Of a DNA stretch of 53,171 nucleotides, positions 8,801 to 16,706 are shown in pieces. Both the position numbers and the translations under genes were made by a program. Under the pieces are notes generated by a model, which had not been told where the DNA came from, did not search any database, and worked only from the letters and a program-made list of their open reading frames with translations. The DNA comes from Enterococcus sp. HY326. Its GTDB lineage: Bacteria > Bacillota > Bacilli > Lactobacillales > Enterococcaceae. The DNA lies in NCBI RefSeq assembly GCF_026157065.1, contig NZ_JANLGQ010000006.1, positions 253,925 to 307,095 of the forward strand, written 5' to 3'. The stretch's first letter is position 1; the number at the start of each line of letters is the position of its first letter.

Positions 8801-10470
8801 GTCAAGAGTTCGACTTCCGCTAACAACCGCTCATGCTCTGCTTTGACAGTGGTGTATTGGTCGGCAGCTGCTTGATAATTTTTTTCCAATGTTTCATAGG
8901 TTGACTCAGCATAAAGCTTCTGCTCATTCAACTCATCATATTCTGTTTTCAGACTTTGATAGTTGCTTTCTAGAGTGCTGAAGGCGGTTTTTACTGCGTC
9001 GTAATTACTTTGCGTCGTCTTAAACTCAGTCAGCAGTTGATCATAAGCGGTTTTAACCGGCTGGTATTTTTCCATTGTCTGATTGTATAAGGCGACATTT
9101 TCACTGTAGGTTTGGTAAGCTGTTGCGTACTCGACACTGCCTTCAGCATATTGGTCCATCACTTTTTGGGCGCTATCTCGATTAGCCGCATAGGTGGCTA
9201 GTTCTCCTTCAAGTGCAGTCAACTGGCTTTCGTAGCTACGTTTATTTTCATCGTAGGTGCTTTTTGCTAAGTTATAGGCTTCAGTTTCCTGTTTATAAAC
9301 GAGGACAGCTGCTTGATACTCTGCCGCTTTGGCTTCATAGGTTGGTAAAAGCTCATTCAGCTTAGTGGTGGTTTCTTTGTAAGTCGCCACCGTCGTTTCA
9401 TAAGCTTCTTTGGCAGCTAGATAAGTATCCCGCAACTGATTATATTCGGTAACCTGCAGATTATGTTTAGCAATCTGGCTTTCTAAAGTTGCCAATTCAC
9501 CTTCGTAAGCACGTAATTGTTCAAAATATTTTGACTTCAGCGCTGCCAATTCGGCATATTGGGCTTCATATTTTTCTTGAAGCGGCGTGTAAATAGCTAA
9601 ACTCTCCGTATAAATTTGCGATAGACGATCAACCTCAGTGTTCAATCCACTCAAAGTTACTAAAGCTGCATTATAATCGGACAATGAGCTCTCAAATTCG
9701 GCTTTTTTACTGTTATAGCCAGTCAAGTCTTCGTTGTAAATAGTTTGCTTTTTCTCATAGTCGGCTAATAGATTGGTGTATTGCAGCACCAAGTCATCGT
9801 AGTTTTTCTGATCATTCTCATAGGCAAATTTAGCTGCATTATATTCAGCTAATTTTGCATCGTAGGCTGCCTTGGCATTTGTAAAGGTAGTTTGCAACTC
9901 ACTGTCAATTGCCAACTCATCTTTGAGCTTATTGTACTCAGCTAAGGCATTTAAATAGAGCACTTCTTGATTAATAAAAGCTTGTTTTGCTTGATTGTAG
10001 GGTTCTACTAAAGCTTCGTATTTTTCTCGGGCAGCTATATATTCTGGTAAAACCTTCTGATATTCGGCGTTCACCGGATTAAATTGGTTCTCAAGAATAA
10101 TGTTGTATGCTGCTAACGCCTCTTCATAAGCCTTTTTCAGTGGTGTATAAGTATCTTCAGCTGCTTTCAGTGTATCGAGCTGATTCTGATACTCAGTTTT
10201 AGCTTCATTCGCAGCTAGATACAACTCATTTTCTTCTAACTTGTTTGCTTCATAAGCTGCTTTTGCTTTTTCGTAAGTATCATATGCCTCTTTGTATTCG
10301 GTATAGGCTGCTGGCAATTCAGTTGCCGCTTGGGCCTCAGCAGCTAGTTCCTTTTGTTCCTTCTGTTCCGCTTGTGAAGTGGTGATGGCTAGGACATTGA
10401 CTGGCGTCGTCAACCCCATTAAAACGGTACTTGAGTACAGCAACAACCGAAAATATTTATTCTTTTTCAT
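5818..10470 (-). CDS. Giant wall-anchored coiled-coil surface protein, 1550 aa
   Basis: A likely sortase-anchored adhesin or structural fibre. A signal peptide (about 1-28, ending NVLA) is followed by roughly 870 residues of heptad-like coiled coil, rich in Ala, Glu, Lys and regularly spaced Tyr. A non-repetitive, Trp-containing globular region covers about 905-1215. A Pro/Glu/Thr-rich stalk (about 1215-1470) and an Asn/Gly-rich stretch come next. The C-terminus carries LPNTG (1497-1501) and then LPQTS (1508-1512), a hydrophobic helix and a basic RRKRRK tail. The LPQTS motif, not the canonical LPNTG, sits at the normal distance from the C-terminus. The gene stands alone, with AAAGGAG about 10 nt before the ATG, its own terminator and a long AT-rich upstream region. 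The globular part is markedly more AT-rich than the rest. No named adhesin family was recognised for it. Confidence 0.88.
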   Translation of the reverse strand: MKKNKYFRLLLYSSTVLMGLTTPVNVLAITTSQAEQKEQKELAAEAQAATELPAAYTEYKEAYDTYEKAKAAYEANKLEENELYLAANEAKTEYQNQLDTLKAAEDTYTPLKKAYEEALAAYNIILENQFNPVNAEYQKVLPEYIAAREKYEALVEPYNQAKQAFINQEVLYLNALAEYNKLKDELAIDSELQTTFTNAKAAYDAKLAEYNAAKFAYENDQKNYDDLVLQYTNLLADYEKKQTIYNEDLTGYNSKKAEFESSLSDYNAALVTLSGLNTEVDRLSQIYTESLAIYTPLQEKYEAQYAELAALKSKYFEQLRAYEGELATLESQIAKHNLQVTEYNQLRDTYLAAKEAYETTVATYKETTTKLNELLPTYEAKAAEYQAAVLVYKQETEAYNLAKSTYDENKRSYESQLTALEGELATYAANRDSAQKVMDQYAEGSVEYATAYQTYSENVALYNQTMEKYQPVKTAYDQLLTEFKTTQSNYDAVKTAFSTLESNYQSLKTEYDELNEQKLYAESTYETLEKNYQAAADQYTTVKAEHERLLAEVELLTSKKEQVEDLYLDLLIAFEEVDAQIPKNDAEYQAVTAAYQQAKADYAAALAAYNIAKAQADELNIKKTALAADLTNLEGTYNQLITDLGVLNNQLQTVRSEKTALETKLKRHSETFTVVSAQFEEVKELLKVAQDARDAITEQAEIAGADLAKVQGLYESLKTQHSNLKNQFDAADGEYDKAFALYDSLDQQRTTLVGLLATLTTEFNKTDGIKERFEKAAAQYTIIEEDFENAGLLHEAALQAIDKYKNDPDVTAIKAAFTAAKEKYDAVKALEPAAETAATEYNAQRQTMAEYLTVKAAFDKAKAAHNTIQEDALAPLAELIARYPIKEGAVLTSGTVNEADAKKYTALAGEIEDWWKEYTAQVVTSKVIFEANIGSISDYTAALNNYKESGVANSATTSFNASKFIEDATALFDKAETYNADTNPDRNVVNLKAYQQVYELYVDLLDEYNNWYLLDVHGNLDGGPSYDVDYTEWRAYISAIFIKFDENKKELPLDFSLVGDEYATITSFEQFKDMLKTYVAYPATQKDRINEWATHMTSVRGEWIEKKTEFYSELKPILDNCDLQVRPESGTWTFWQTSAGSVFARANEFLSAFEEYTASNAEEIQRAFWIGLKGDGKWISGAGYTDGDGDPFEWMKANNWTLNDILGEGVYEAKQYQPIERFDSVPEANLTPDFPLDPFGLAAPKAVIPEPELPDELTVSTLAPIEMTELDISLSEPEMTATGVTATTLPTIEDLPTLTTISFVGITTEEATSITVDLPSLDVTTGVTEYTPELSDPTENTTPAKPEGVITDVPEPVKPTPEFTESPAFEGVEKPEFDPTPIDTPEDPGEGVIKEEEEEIIITEPQEPEEIETVEPVEPEPIPEVDPPVLEPENPNGPEEPEDPQNPGNPTNPGNPTNVNSGVGDANTNRTPGSGGTITINFSGNRTANRLANTSGLPNTGSSNNQLLPQTSEVNPAWYQRLGASMLGLLGVVGIGRRKRRKAEKNKESK

Positions 10471-11337
10471 CTCCTGTTCGCTCCTTTTTTAAGTTTGACA
10501 ACGTCCTTTTTAGTAGAGCTTTTCTTTTGGCTTATTTAGAAGGTGGTGAATACCACATTTTCAACTATATAAGAGAGCGCTGTCATAATAATCTTGTTCA
10601 TACTGTTTCTCTGCAATCTGGTCCTAATGATAGATAAAGCAATGGGTAGCTTGATTGTAAAAGTCGGCATGAAAACTTGGTTTTCTAAAGCCACTTTTTG
10701 GAATTAGTCATGTGTTTTATGTAGCAACACACTCAGTATTAGTACTAGGTCGCTCTGTCGATTGGTGGGCCAAAAGAAAAAGGCAGCGAATCTCGATACC
10801 AGAAAATCTGATGAGGGGATTGATTTGCTTGACATCTCATCTCACAGTACTCCTTTCGTGAAAATAGAAACAGGTTTTTTAGTAGACCAATTTAATAACT
10901 TTGCGAAAATATAAAATTCTGTCTATTTAGCTAGACATAGACCATTTTTGAAGTGCCATTCCTATTGTTGTGATAGCGTTTTCTTCAGGGTTTATCAAAC
11001 TGGAAAACTTAACATTATATATAAAAAGTATAACATATTTTAGAAAAAATGATTAAAAAATTAATAAATATGAAAATATATTATATTTAAAGATTAAAAA
11101 GAAAACTTTTTTGTGAAAAGATATGAAATAATGGTTATTTTTAAAAATGCTGATTCTTTGTTTTATGCTAAGTTTTTTTGCTTGGGGTTATTACCTCAAT
11201 GTTTTTTTATTTGGTGAAAAAATTTTTGCTAAATTAGTTTTTTTTAATGAAGTTTGAAAATAGAAAAAGAAAAAATATTGATGGGTAAATTTTTAGAAGA
11301 AAAGGGGAGATTAACCAATCTAATGCAGGCGAAAAAT
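10471..11337. other. Long AT-rich non-coding region upstream of the surface protein gene
   Basis: About 870 bp without a convincing gene. The part nearest the surface gene holds its ribosome binding site and presumably its promoter. From 10980 to 11330 the DNA is extremely AT-rich, with many A and T runs. A TGTCTA/TAGACA inverted repeat lies near 10920-10937. Two short minus-strand frames (31 and 43 codons) begin at 10840 and 10835 behind an AAAGGAG at 10850-10856 but look like chance. The region may be regulatory or the remains of a deleted gene. Confidence 0.5.
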
Positions 11338-11385
11338 AACCCCACAGAGGATTGTCAGTTATTGCAGGCAATCTTCTGTGGGGTT
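11338..11385. terminator. Strong terminator, mainly for the GntR gene
   Basis: A 17-bp stem (AACCCCACAGAGGATTG with its complement, one G-U) around a 14-nt loop. On the minus strand it is followed by ATTTTT and lies 44 nt past the regulator's stop. A weaker T run on the plus side makes it possibly bidirectional. Confidence 0.85.
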
Positions 11386-11428
11386 TGTTGTAATGGTTGT
11401 TTAAGCTAAAGTTTTGAAAAACGCCGAG

Positions 11429-12241
11429 TTAGTTTGCAGCAAGTCCATCCTGCTCAGCAGCGTCTTCAGTTAAGATAGGGCAGTCGGGTGCGCAGTAGGC
11501 GGTTTTTTTCGGCTGATAAAAATTACCTTTCAGCATTTCAGCCTTTAATTCTTGGGAATCAAAAAATTGAATAGCCGCCATTTCAGCGTGACTGATGTGT
11601 TGTTCAACGGCTCGTTTCAAATAATCGGCCTCTTTAGCTTCAATCAGTTGGACGAGAATCTGATGTTCTTTGGTCGCAACTTTGCGGCGCTCCCGCGTAT
11701 CAAAGGAGAAGCTGCGGAAATTGCGGAAGTAAGTATGTAAGTCTGATAAAATGCCAGTCAATGTCGTCATCTGGGCAATCTCATTGATACGCTGATTAAA
11801 TTGATTGAGTTCCAAATTCAAAGCCTCGGTCTGGTTTTGGTCCTCCAACTCAATCATTTTTTGAACGGAGTGCTTTAAAAAAGCCAAATCAGCGGCGTCA
11901 GCTTTGCGGGCCACCTCGTCATAGAGCAGTACCTCTAATGATTTGCGAATTTTGTAAATTTCGTGAATTTTATCCAAGTTAACACTTTTGACAAAGGTAC
12001 CGTAATCATAGACATGGTCCACCAAGTCTTCTTCAATCAAGCGATTCAGGGCTTTTCGAATCGGTGTACGGGAAATTGACAATTGTACCGCCAGGCTGTT
12101 TTCATTAATCCTTTCTCCCAAAGGAAAGGTGCCATCTAAAATCGCTTCTTTTAATCCTAAGTAGACGACTTCGGCAAGGGGCTTGCGCTGAGTGAAATCA
12201 ATTTTTTCCAACAGTTTTTCTTCATATCCATATTTGTTCAT
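11429..12241 (-). CDS. GntR family transcriptional regulator (FCD type)
   Basis: A 270-residue one-component regulator. The N-terminal winged helix spans about residues 18-85 and includes LGERINENSLAVQLSISRTP followed by IRKALNRLIEEDLV, a textbook GntR helix-turn-helix. An all-helical FCD-type ligand domain follows (about 95-235), then a tail with CAPDCP. FCD regulators bind carboxylates and sugar acids. It is divergent from, and 267 nt away from, the CitMHS-aconitase-hydrolase operon, so it most likely controls that operon, as GntR-type CitO does for citrate genes in E. faecalis. That link is inference. The start has GGAGGTC 5 nt upstream. Confidence 0.88.
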   Translation of the reverse strand: MNKYGYEEKLLEKIDFTQRKPLAEVVYLGLKEAILDGTFPLGERINENSLAVQLSISRTPIRKALNRLIEEDLVDHVYDYGTFVKSVNLDKIHEIYKIRKSLEVLLYDEVARKADAADLAFLKHSVQKMIELEDQNQTEALNLELNQFNQRINEIAQMTTLTGILSDLHTYFRNFRSFSFDTRERRKVATKEHQILVQLIEAKEADYLKRAVEQHISHAEMAAIQFFDSQELKAEMLKGNFYQPKKTAYCAPDCPILTEDAAEQDGLAAN

Positions 12242-12279
12242 CTTTGACCTCCGTTTACAGTAAGGACATTGGCTTCTTT

Positions 12280-12308
12280 ATAATAACGACTTTAATATTC
12301 TTTTTCAA
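12280..12308 (-). promoter_or_regulatory. Promoter of the GntR regulator gene
   Basis: On the minus strand TTGAAA (12303-12308), a 17-nt spacer and TATTAT (12280-12285), 38 nt upstream of the start codon. Confidence 0.6.
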
Positions 12309-12425
12309 GAGACCTTCTGAGAAAATTCACAGGAGCCTAATTTATCCCTGCTGGAAAATATTTTACGATTTTTAAGAGTCGAATAGAAAAAAACAGAAAA
12401 AAAACAGGAAGCACAATTTTTGGAC

Positions 12426-12439
12426 AGAAATCGCTTTCA
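12426..12439 (+). promoter_or_regulatory. cre-like site (CcpA) on the tricarboxylate operon promoter
   Basis: AGAAATCGCTTTCA matches the catabolite-responsive element consensus TGNAANCGNTNNCA at every fixed base except the first. It overlaps the -35 hexamer of the promoter, a position expected to give repression by CcpA. Confidence 0.6.
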
Positions 12440-12464
12440 CAGAAAACTTGAAAGGTGCTATATT
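12436..12464 (+). promoter_or_regulatory. Promoter of the citM-acnA-hydrolase operon
   Basis: TTCACA (12436-12441), a 17-nt spacer and TATATT (12459-12464). A 12-bp perfect palindrome, GTGCTTAAGCAC, follows at 12469-12480, about where transcription should start, and could be an operator. Confidence 0.6.
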
Positions 12465-12508
12465 GAGGGTGCTTAAGCACTACATAAAAAATGGTGAGGA
12501 GTTTTTAT

Positions 12509-13825
12509 ATGGTTACATTTATGGCGTATGCACTGGTGGCGACTTTCCTAGTGCTGATTATGACCAAAAAATTAAGTCCCTTTGCGGCTTTGGCATCTGT
12601 TCCGTTGCTCTTTGGGATTGCCGGGCAATTGTTTGGACTCTGGGATGTTAATTTAGGGGAAGCAGCCTTGGAAGGGTTGAAAACAACCAGTACCACGGCA
12701 ATTATGCTATTATTTGCAGTTTTATTCTTTACTCTAATGATTGATGCCGGTTTGTTTGATCCATTATCCAATGCGATGATTCGTTTTGCCAAAGGTGACC
12801 CCTTGAAGGTGATGATGGCAACGGTTATTCTGTCTGCTGGAGTTTCTCTAAATGGAGATGGCACCACGACGATGATTATCGTCTGCTCGGCCTTTGTCCC
12901 AATTTATAAAAAGCTGAAGATGAGTATGCTAGACTTGGCAGTTTTAACCATTCTTTCCCACTCGGTGTTGAATTTACTGCCGTGGGGCGGACCAACTGCC
13001 CGGGTTATTACCGTCTTGAACTTGAATGAGTCAGAAGTTTTACGTGGTTTGGTGCCGATGATGATTGCCGCCACCATCTACATGGTGGTAGTAGCTTATT
13101 TCATGGGTAAAAAAGAACGCAAACGTCTTGGCATCATGGACTTTACTGATGAAATGCTTTTAGAAATGACCACGATTACTGACCCTGAATTGCAAGCCAT
13201 CCGTCGTCCTAAATTGTTGTGGATTAACTTTATTTTAACTGCTGCTGTTATTATCTTGTTGATTATGGGAACTATTCCTTCAGCAATTCTGTTTATTGTT
13301 GGTATGGCCTTAGGTTTGATTATCAACTATCCAAACTTAAAAGATCAGCGGGCGCGGATTGAAGCCAACTTGCCAGATGCTGGTCAAGTTTCAATGGTGG
13401 TTATCGCTGCCGGAATTTTTATGGGCGTTTTGTCAGGCACAGGCATGAACGATGCCATTGCCAATAGTTTAACGGCGGTTATTCCAAGCAGCATGGGTAG
13501 CTACTGGGGCTTGATTGTTGCTATTTTATCCGCACCAGGAACCTTCTTCTTGTCGAATGATGCCTTTTATTATGGCGTGTTACCCGTCTTGGCCGAATCC
13601 GGTGCGCAATACGGCTTCACACCATTACAGTTAGGTTTTGCTTCCTTGATGGGTCAAGCCTTCCACTTATTGAGCCCATTAGTACCATTTATTTACGTAT
13701 TACTGAGAATGACAGACGTCGACATGGGGCAATGGCAAAAGAAAAGCGCCCTTTATGCCATCGGAATTTTCATCATTTACGTGGTGGTAGGAATTGTTTT
13801 CGGCTTGATGCCATTGTCAGTCTAG
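12509..13825 (+). CDS. citM: CitMHS family citrate-type transporter
   Basis: A 438-residue polytopic membrane protein of the CitMHS family (Bacillus CitM/CitH), which imports citrate or related tricarboxylates as a metal complex with protons. The family signature is visible as GVSLNGDGTTTMIIVCSAF, and the sequence has about 11-12 hydrophobic segments with LLPWGGPTAR and SAPGTFFLSNDAFYYG loops. The start is placed at 12509, not the in-frame ATG at 12491, because GAGGAG lies 8 nt before it. It is the first gene of the operon, 21 nt before aconitase, and is probably under CcpA and the divergent GntR protein. Citrate itself is only the default guess; aconitate, isocitrate or a lactone are also possible. 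Confidence 0.85.
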   Translation: MVTFMAYALVATFLVLIMTKKLSPFAALASVPLLFGIAGQLFGLWDVNLGEAALEGLKTTSTTAIMLLFAVLFFTLMIDAGLFDPLSNAMIRFAKGDPLKVMMATVILSAGVSLNGDGTTTMIIVCSAFVPIYKKLKMSMLDLAVLTILSHSVLNLLPWGGPTARVITVLNLNESEVLRGLVPMMIAATIYMVVVAYFMGKKERKRLGIMDFTDEMLLEMTTITDPELQAIRRPKLLWINFILTAAVIILLIMGTIPSAILFIVGMALGLIINYPNLKDQRARIEANLPDAGQVSMVVIAAGIFMGVLSGTGMNDAIANSLTAVIPSSMGSYWGLIVAILSAPGTFFLSNDAFYYGVLPVLAESGAQYGFTPLQLGFASLMGQAFHLLSPLVPFIYVLLRMTDVDMGQWQKKSALYAIGIFIIYVVVGIVFGLMPLSV

Positions 13826-13846
13826 GTTTAACGAAGGAGAGAGACT

Positions 13847-16519
13847 ATGAGTCAGACTTATTTAAAGCAGCTAAAAAATTACGGCGACTACTTTGATATT
13901 AAAGCAGCGGCCGCAGAATATGAGTTAGATATAAACACGTTACCTTATGCGATTCGAATTTTATTGGAAAATGTTTTGCGGAAATCCTCGACAGCTGATT
14001 TACCAAAAAATATTGAAAAAATTCGCAATTGGAAACAAAGTACCGGCGAAGATATCGCCTTCTACCCAGCACGGATTTTACTACAGGATTACACTGGTGT
14101 TCCCTGTGTAGTAGATATCGCTTCGATGCGGGATGCCGCAAAAGCAATGGGCCTAAATCCGCTAGATATTAATCCGGAAATTCCTGTAGATTTGGTCATT
14201 GATCACTCAGTTCAGGTTGACCAAGCAGGCTCACCGGCAGCGATGGCTTACAATATCAAAAAAGAATTTGAGCGTAACCATGAACGCTACGAATTGTTGA
14301 AATGGGCCCAAAAATCCTTTGATAATTTCCGGGCAATTCCACCGGATACTGGCATTATCCACCAAATTAATGTGGAATATTTATCGCCAGTAATTCAAGA
14401 ATCAAAAGAGCATGTGTTGTATCCAGATAGTGTTTTTGGAACTGATTCCCATACAACGATGGTCAATTCTCTTGGTGTACTTGGCTGGGGTGTTGGCGGA
14501 ATTGAAGCGGAGGCCTGCATGTTAGGCGAGGCCTCAATCTTCGGCATTCCAGAAGTGATTGGCGTTAAATTAGTTGGTCAATTGCCTTCTGGCGTTGTCG
14601 CAACTGATGTGGCTTTGCGGATTACCTCTTTGCTGAGAGAAAACAATGTAGTTGGCAAATTTGTGGAGTATTTTGGCGAAGGCTATCAAGCGTTGAGCCT
14701 CGCTGATCGTTCAACGATTTCCAACATGGCACCAGAATATGGCTCGACTTGCGGCTATTTCCCAATTGATGAGCAAACCTTAACTTATCTAGAGTTAACC
14801 AATCGAGAGGCTGATAAAATTGCGACAATTGAAGCTTATGCTAAAGCTAACGGCTTATTTTATACAGCGGCAACAGCAGCAGAAATCGACTATACGAAAG
14901 TGATTGAATTAGACTTAGCGACGATTTCGCCTAGCCTTTCCGGGCCAAAACGGCCGCAGGACTTAGTCTTATTGGAAGACTTAAACGAATCCTTTGAAAA
15001 AGCCGTTTCTGCGCCATTAGGCAACCATGGCTTCGGCGGCACAACGGCTGACTTAGATAAAGAATTTGCCTTTGAAATGGACCAAGCAGAAACCTTAAAG
15101 ACTGGTGATGTCTTGATTGCGGCTATTACTAGCTGTACCAATACCTCAAATCCAGAAGTTCTAATTGGTGCTGGCCTGATTGCGAAAAAAGCTGTCGAAC
15201 AGGGCTTGACGATTTCGCCAAAGGTAAAAACCTCCTTTGCTCCTGGCTCACAAGCGGTAACCCGCTACCTAGAAGAAGCTGGCTTGATGCCTTACTTGAA
15301 TCAATTAGGCTTCAATATTATTGCTTATGGCTGTACAACTTGTATCGGGAATTCCGGTCCGTTAAATCCGGCCATTGAAAAAGCATTAGTCGATTCAGAA
15401 ATGATTGCTGGCGCTGTTCTCAGCGGCAACCGCAACTTTGAAAGCCGGATTCATCCGCTGATTAAGGCTAATTATCTAGCATCCCCAATGTTAGTAATTG
15501 CGTATGCATTAGCTGGCAATTTACGGGTCAACTTGAATAAAGAGGCAATCGGCACAAACGAAGCCGGCGCTGATATCTTCTTAAAAGATATCTGGCCGAC
15601 GACAGAAGAAATCAATGAGTTAACTAAAAAATATGTCACCTCTGATGTTTATCGGGAAGCGTATGAAGAAATTTTCTCAGGAACAGAAGAGTGGAATAAA
15701 TTAGCCGTGACGGATTCAACCAATTTTAATTGGAATGAAGACTCCACCTATATTGCCAACCCGCCGTATTTTGATGAACAAGTGGCGGGGACAACTAAAA
15801 CCCCAAGTCTAAAGAATATGCGGATTTTGGCAAACTTAGGTGATTCCATTACAACGGATCATATTTCACCAGCCGGGTCGATTGCATTAGGCACGCCAGC
15901 TGCCCAGTATTTAGAAGAGCATCACGTTGCGCCGAAGGATTTTAATTCTTACGGTTCTCGGCGGGGAAATCATCATGTGATGGCCCGGGGAACACTAGCA
16001 AATACTCGTTTGAATAATAGCTTAGCCGATGGCAAAATCGGCGGCTTTACAAAATTCTTCCCAACGGATAAAATTCTGCCAATTTTTGATGCTAGTCAAC
16101 AATATGACCAAGCGAATACCGAGTTAGTTATTCTAGCTGGTAAGGATTACGGCATGGGCTCTTCACGAGATTGGGCTGCAAAAGGTGTGAAATTACTGGG
16201 AGTTAAAGCGGTTATTGCTGAATCATTTGAACGGATTCATCGCTCAAACTTGGTAATGATGGGCTTAGTGCCACTCCAATTTAAAACAGGGGAAAATGCG
16301 GCAACGCTTGGTTTAACGGGTGAGGAGATTCTCACGATTGACCTGCCAGATAATTTTGTACCGAAACAAGATGTCAGCGTGTCGGCAACAAAAGCTGACG
16401 GCACAGTTATCAGCTTCACGACTACATTGCGCTACGACACAGATGCTGAATTAGCCTATTATCAATTAGGCGGTATCTTAAATAAGGTCTTGCAGGACAA
16501 AGTTGCCGAGTTTAAGTAA
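13847..16519 (+). CDS. acnA: Aconitate hydratase
   Basis: A full-length, 890-residue aconitase of the AcnA/IRP1 type, which interconverts citrate and isocitrate through cis-aconitate. The [4Fe-4S] ligands are present: C430 in ITSCTNTS, and C496 and C499 in YGCTTCIG. Substrate-loop sequences such as VFGTDSHTTM and the C-terminal swivel domain with YGMGSSRDWAAKG are intact, so it should be active. GAAGGAG lies before the ATG. It is cotranscribed with the CitMHS transporter and followed by a lactonase-like hydrolase. Most enterococci are described as lacking a citric-acid cycle, and no other cycle enzyme is in the window, so it probably serves catabolism of an imported tricarboxylate. Confidence 0.95.
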   Translation: MSQTYLKQLKNYGDYFDIKAAAAEYELDINTLPYAIRILLENVLRKSSTADLPKNIEKIRNWKQSTGEDIAFYPARILLQDYTGVPCVVDIASMRDAAKAMGLNPLDINPEIPVDLVIDHSVQVDQAGSPAAMAYNIKKEFERNHERYELLKWAQKSFDNFRAIPPDTGIIHQINVEYLSPVIQESKEHVLYPDSVFGTDSHTTMVNSLGVLGWGVGGIEAEACMLGEASIFGIPEVIGVKLVGQLPSGVVATDVALRITSLLRENNVVGKFVEYFGEGYQALSLADRSTISNMAPEYGSTCGYFPIDEQTLTYLELTNREADKIATIEAYAKANGLFYTAATAAEIDYTKVIELDLATISPSLSGPKRPQDLVLLEDLNESFEKAVSAPLGNHGFGGTTADLDKEFAFEMDQAETLKTGDVLIAAITSCTNTSNPEVLIGAGLIAKKAVEQGLTISPKVKTSFAPGSQAVTRYLEEAGLMPYLNQLGFNIIAYGCTTCIGNSGPLNPAIEKALVDSEMIAGAVLSGNRNFESRIHPLIKANYLASPMLVIAYALAGNLRVNLNKEAIGTNEAGADIFLKDIWPTTEEINELTKKYVTSDVYREAYEEIFSGTEEWNKLAVTDSTNFNWNEDSTYIANPPYFDEQVAGTTKTPSLKNMRILANLGDSITTDHISPAGSIALGTPAAQYLEEHHVAPKDFNSYGSRRGNHHVMARGTLANTRLNNSLADGKIGGFTKFFPTDKILPIFDASQQYDQANTELVILAGKDYGMGSSRDWAAKGVKLLGVKAVIAESFERIHRSNLVMMGLVPLQFKTGENAATLGLTGEEILTIDLPDNFVPKQDVSVSATKADGTVISFTTTLRYDTDAELAYYQLGGILNKVLQDKVAEFK

Positions 16520-16529
16520 TAGGTTACCA

Positions 16530-16547
16530 CCGTCATTTTGGTGACGG
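16530..16547 (+). other. Hairpin after the aconitase gene
   Basis: CCGTCA / TGACGG with a 6-nt loop, 10 nt past the stop codon and without a T tract. It more likely protects the 3' end of the message than terminates it. Confidence 0.35.
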
Positions 16548-16561
16548 ATAAGATAGTTAGC

Positions 16562-16667
16562 GGGGTTGTGCAGAAGTCAAAACAGAGGAAATGCCTGAAA
16601 CACAAATCAGTAAAAACTGGTGCTGGCAGTCATCTGGAACAAGGCTTGTTGCACGACCTCATTTTTT
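16562..16667 (+). promoter_or_regulatory. Terminator-like structured leader before the TIM-barrel hydrolase
   Basis: GGGGTTGTGCA (16562-16572) can pair with TGCACGACCTC (16650-16660), 11 bp with two G-U pairs, and is followed at once by ATTTTTT. The 77-nt interior could itself fold. It might act as an attenuator between acnA and the next gene. No known riboswitch class was recognised. Confidence 0.3.
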
Positions 16668-16706
16668 AGTGAACGAGAGGCGTGACCTTAGAGGAGGAAG
16701 CATACA

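Noticed and set aside
10704..10840. Two short minus-strand frames (31 and 43 codons) behind an AAAGGAG, considered as a type I toxin or small peptide
   Set aside because: No clear membrane helix of a toxin, no promoter, no antisense RNA and no similarity to known small toxins; kept only as a low-interest note.
16530..16547. Hairpin after acnA as operon terminator
   Set aside because: The stem is only 6 bp and lacks a following T tract.
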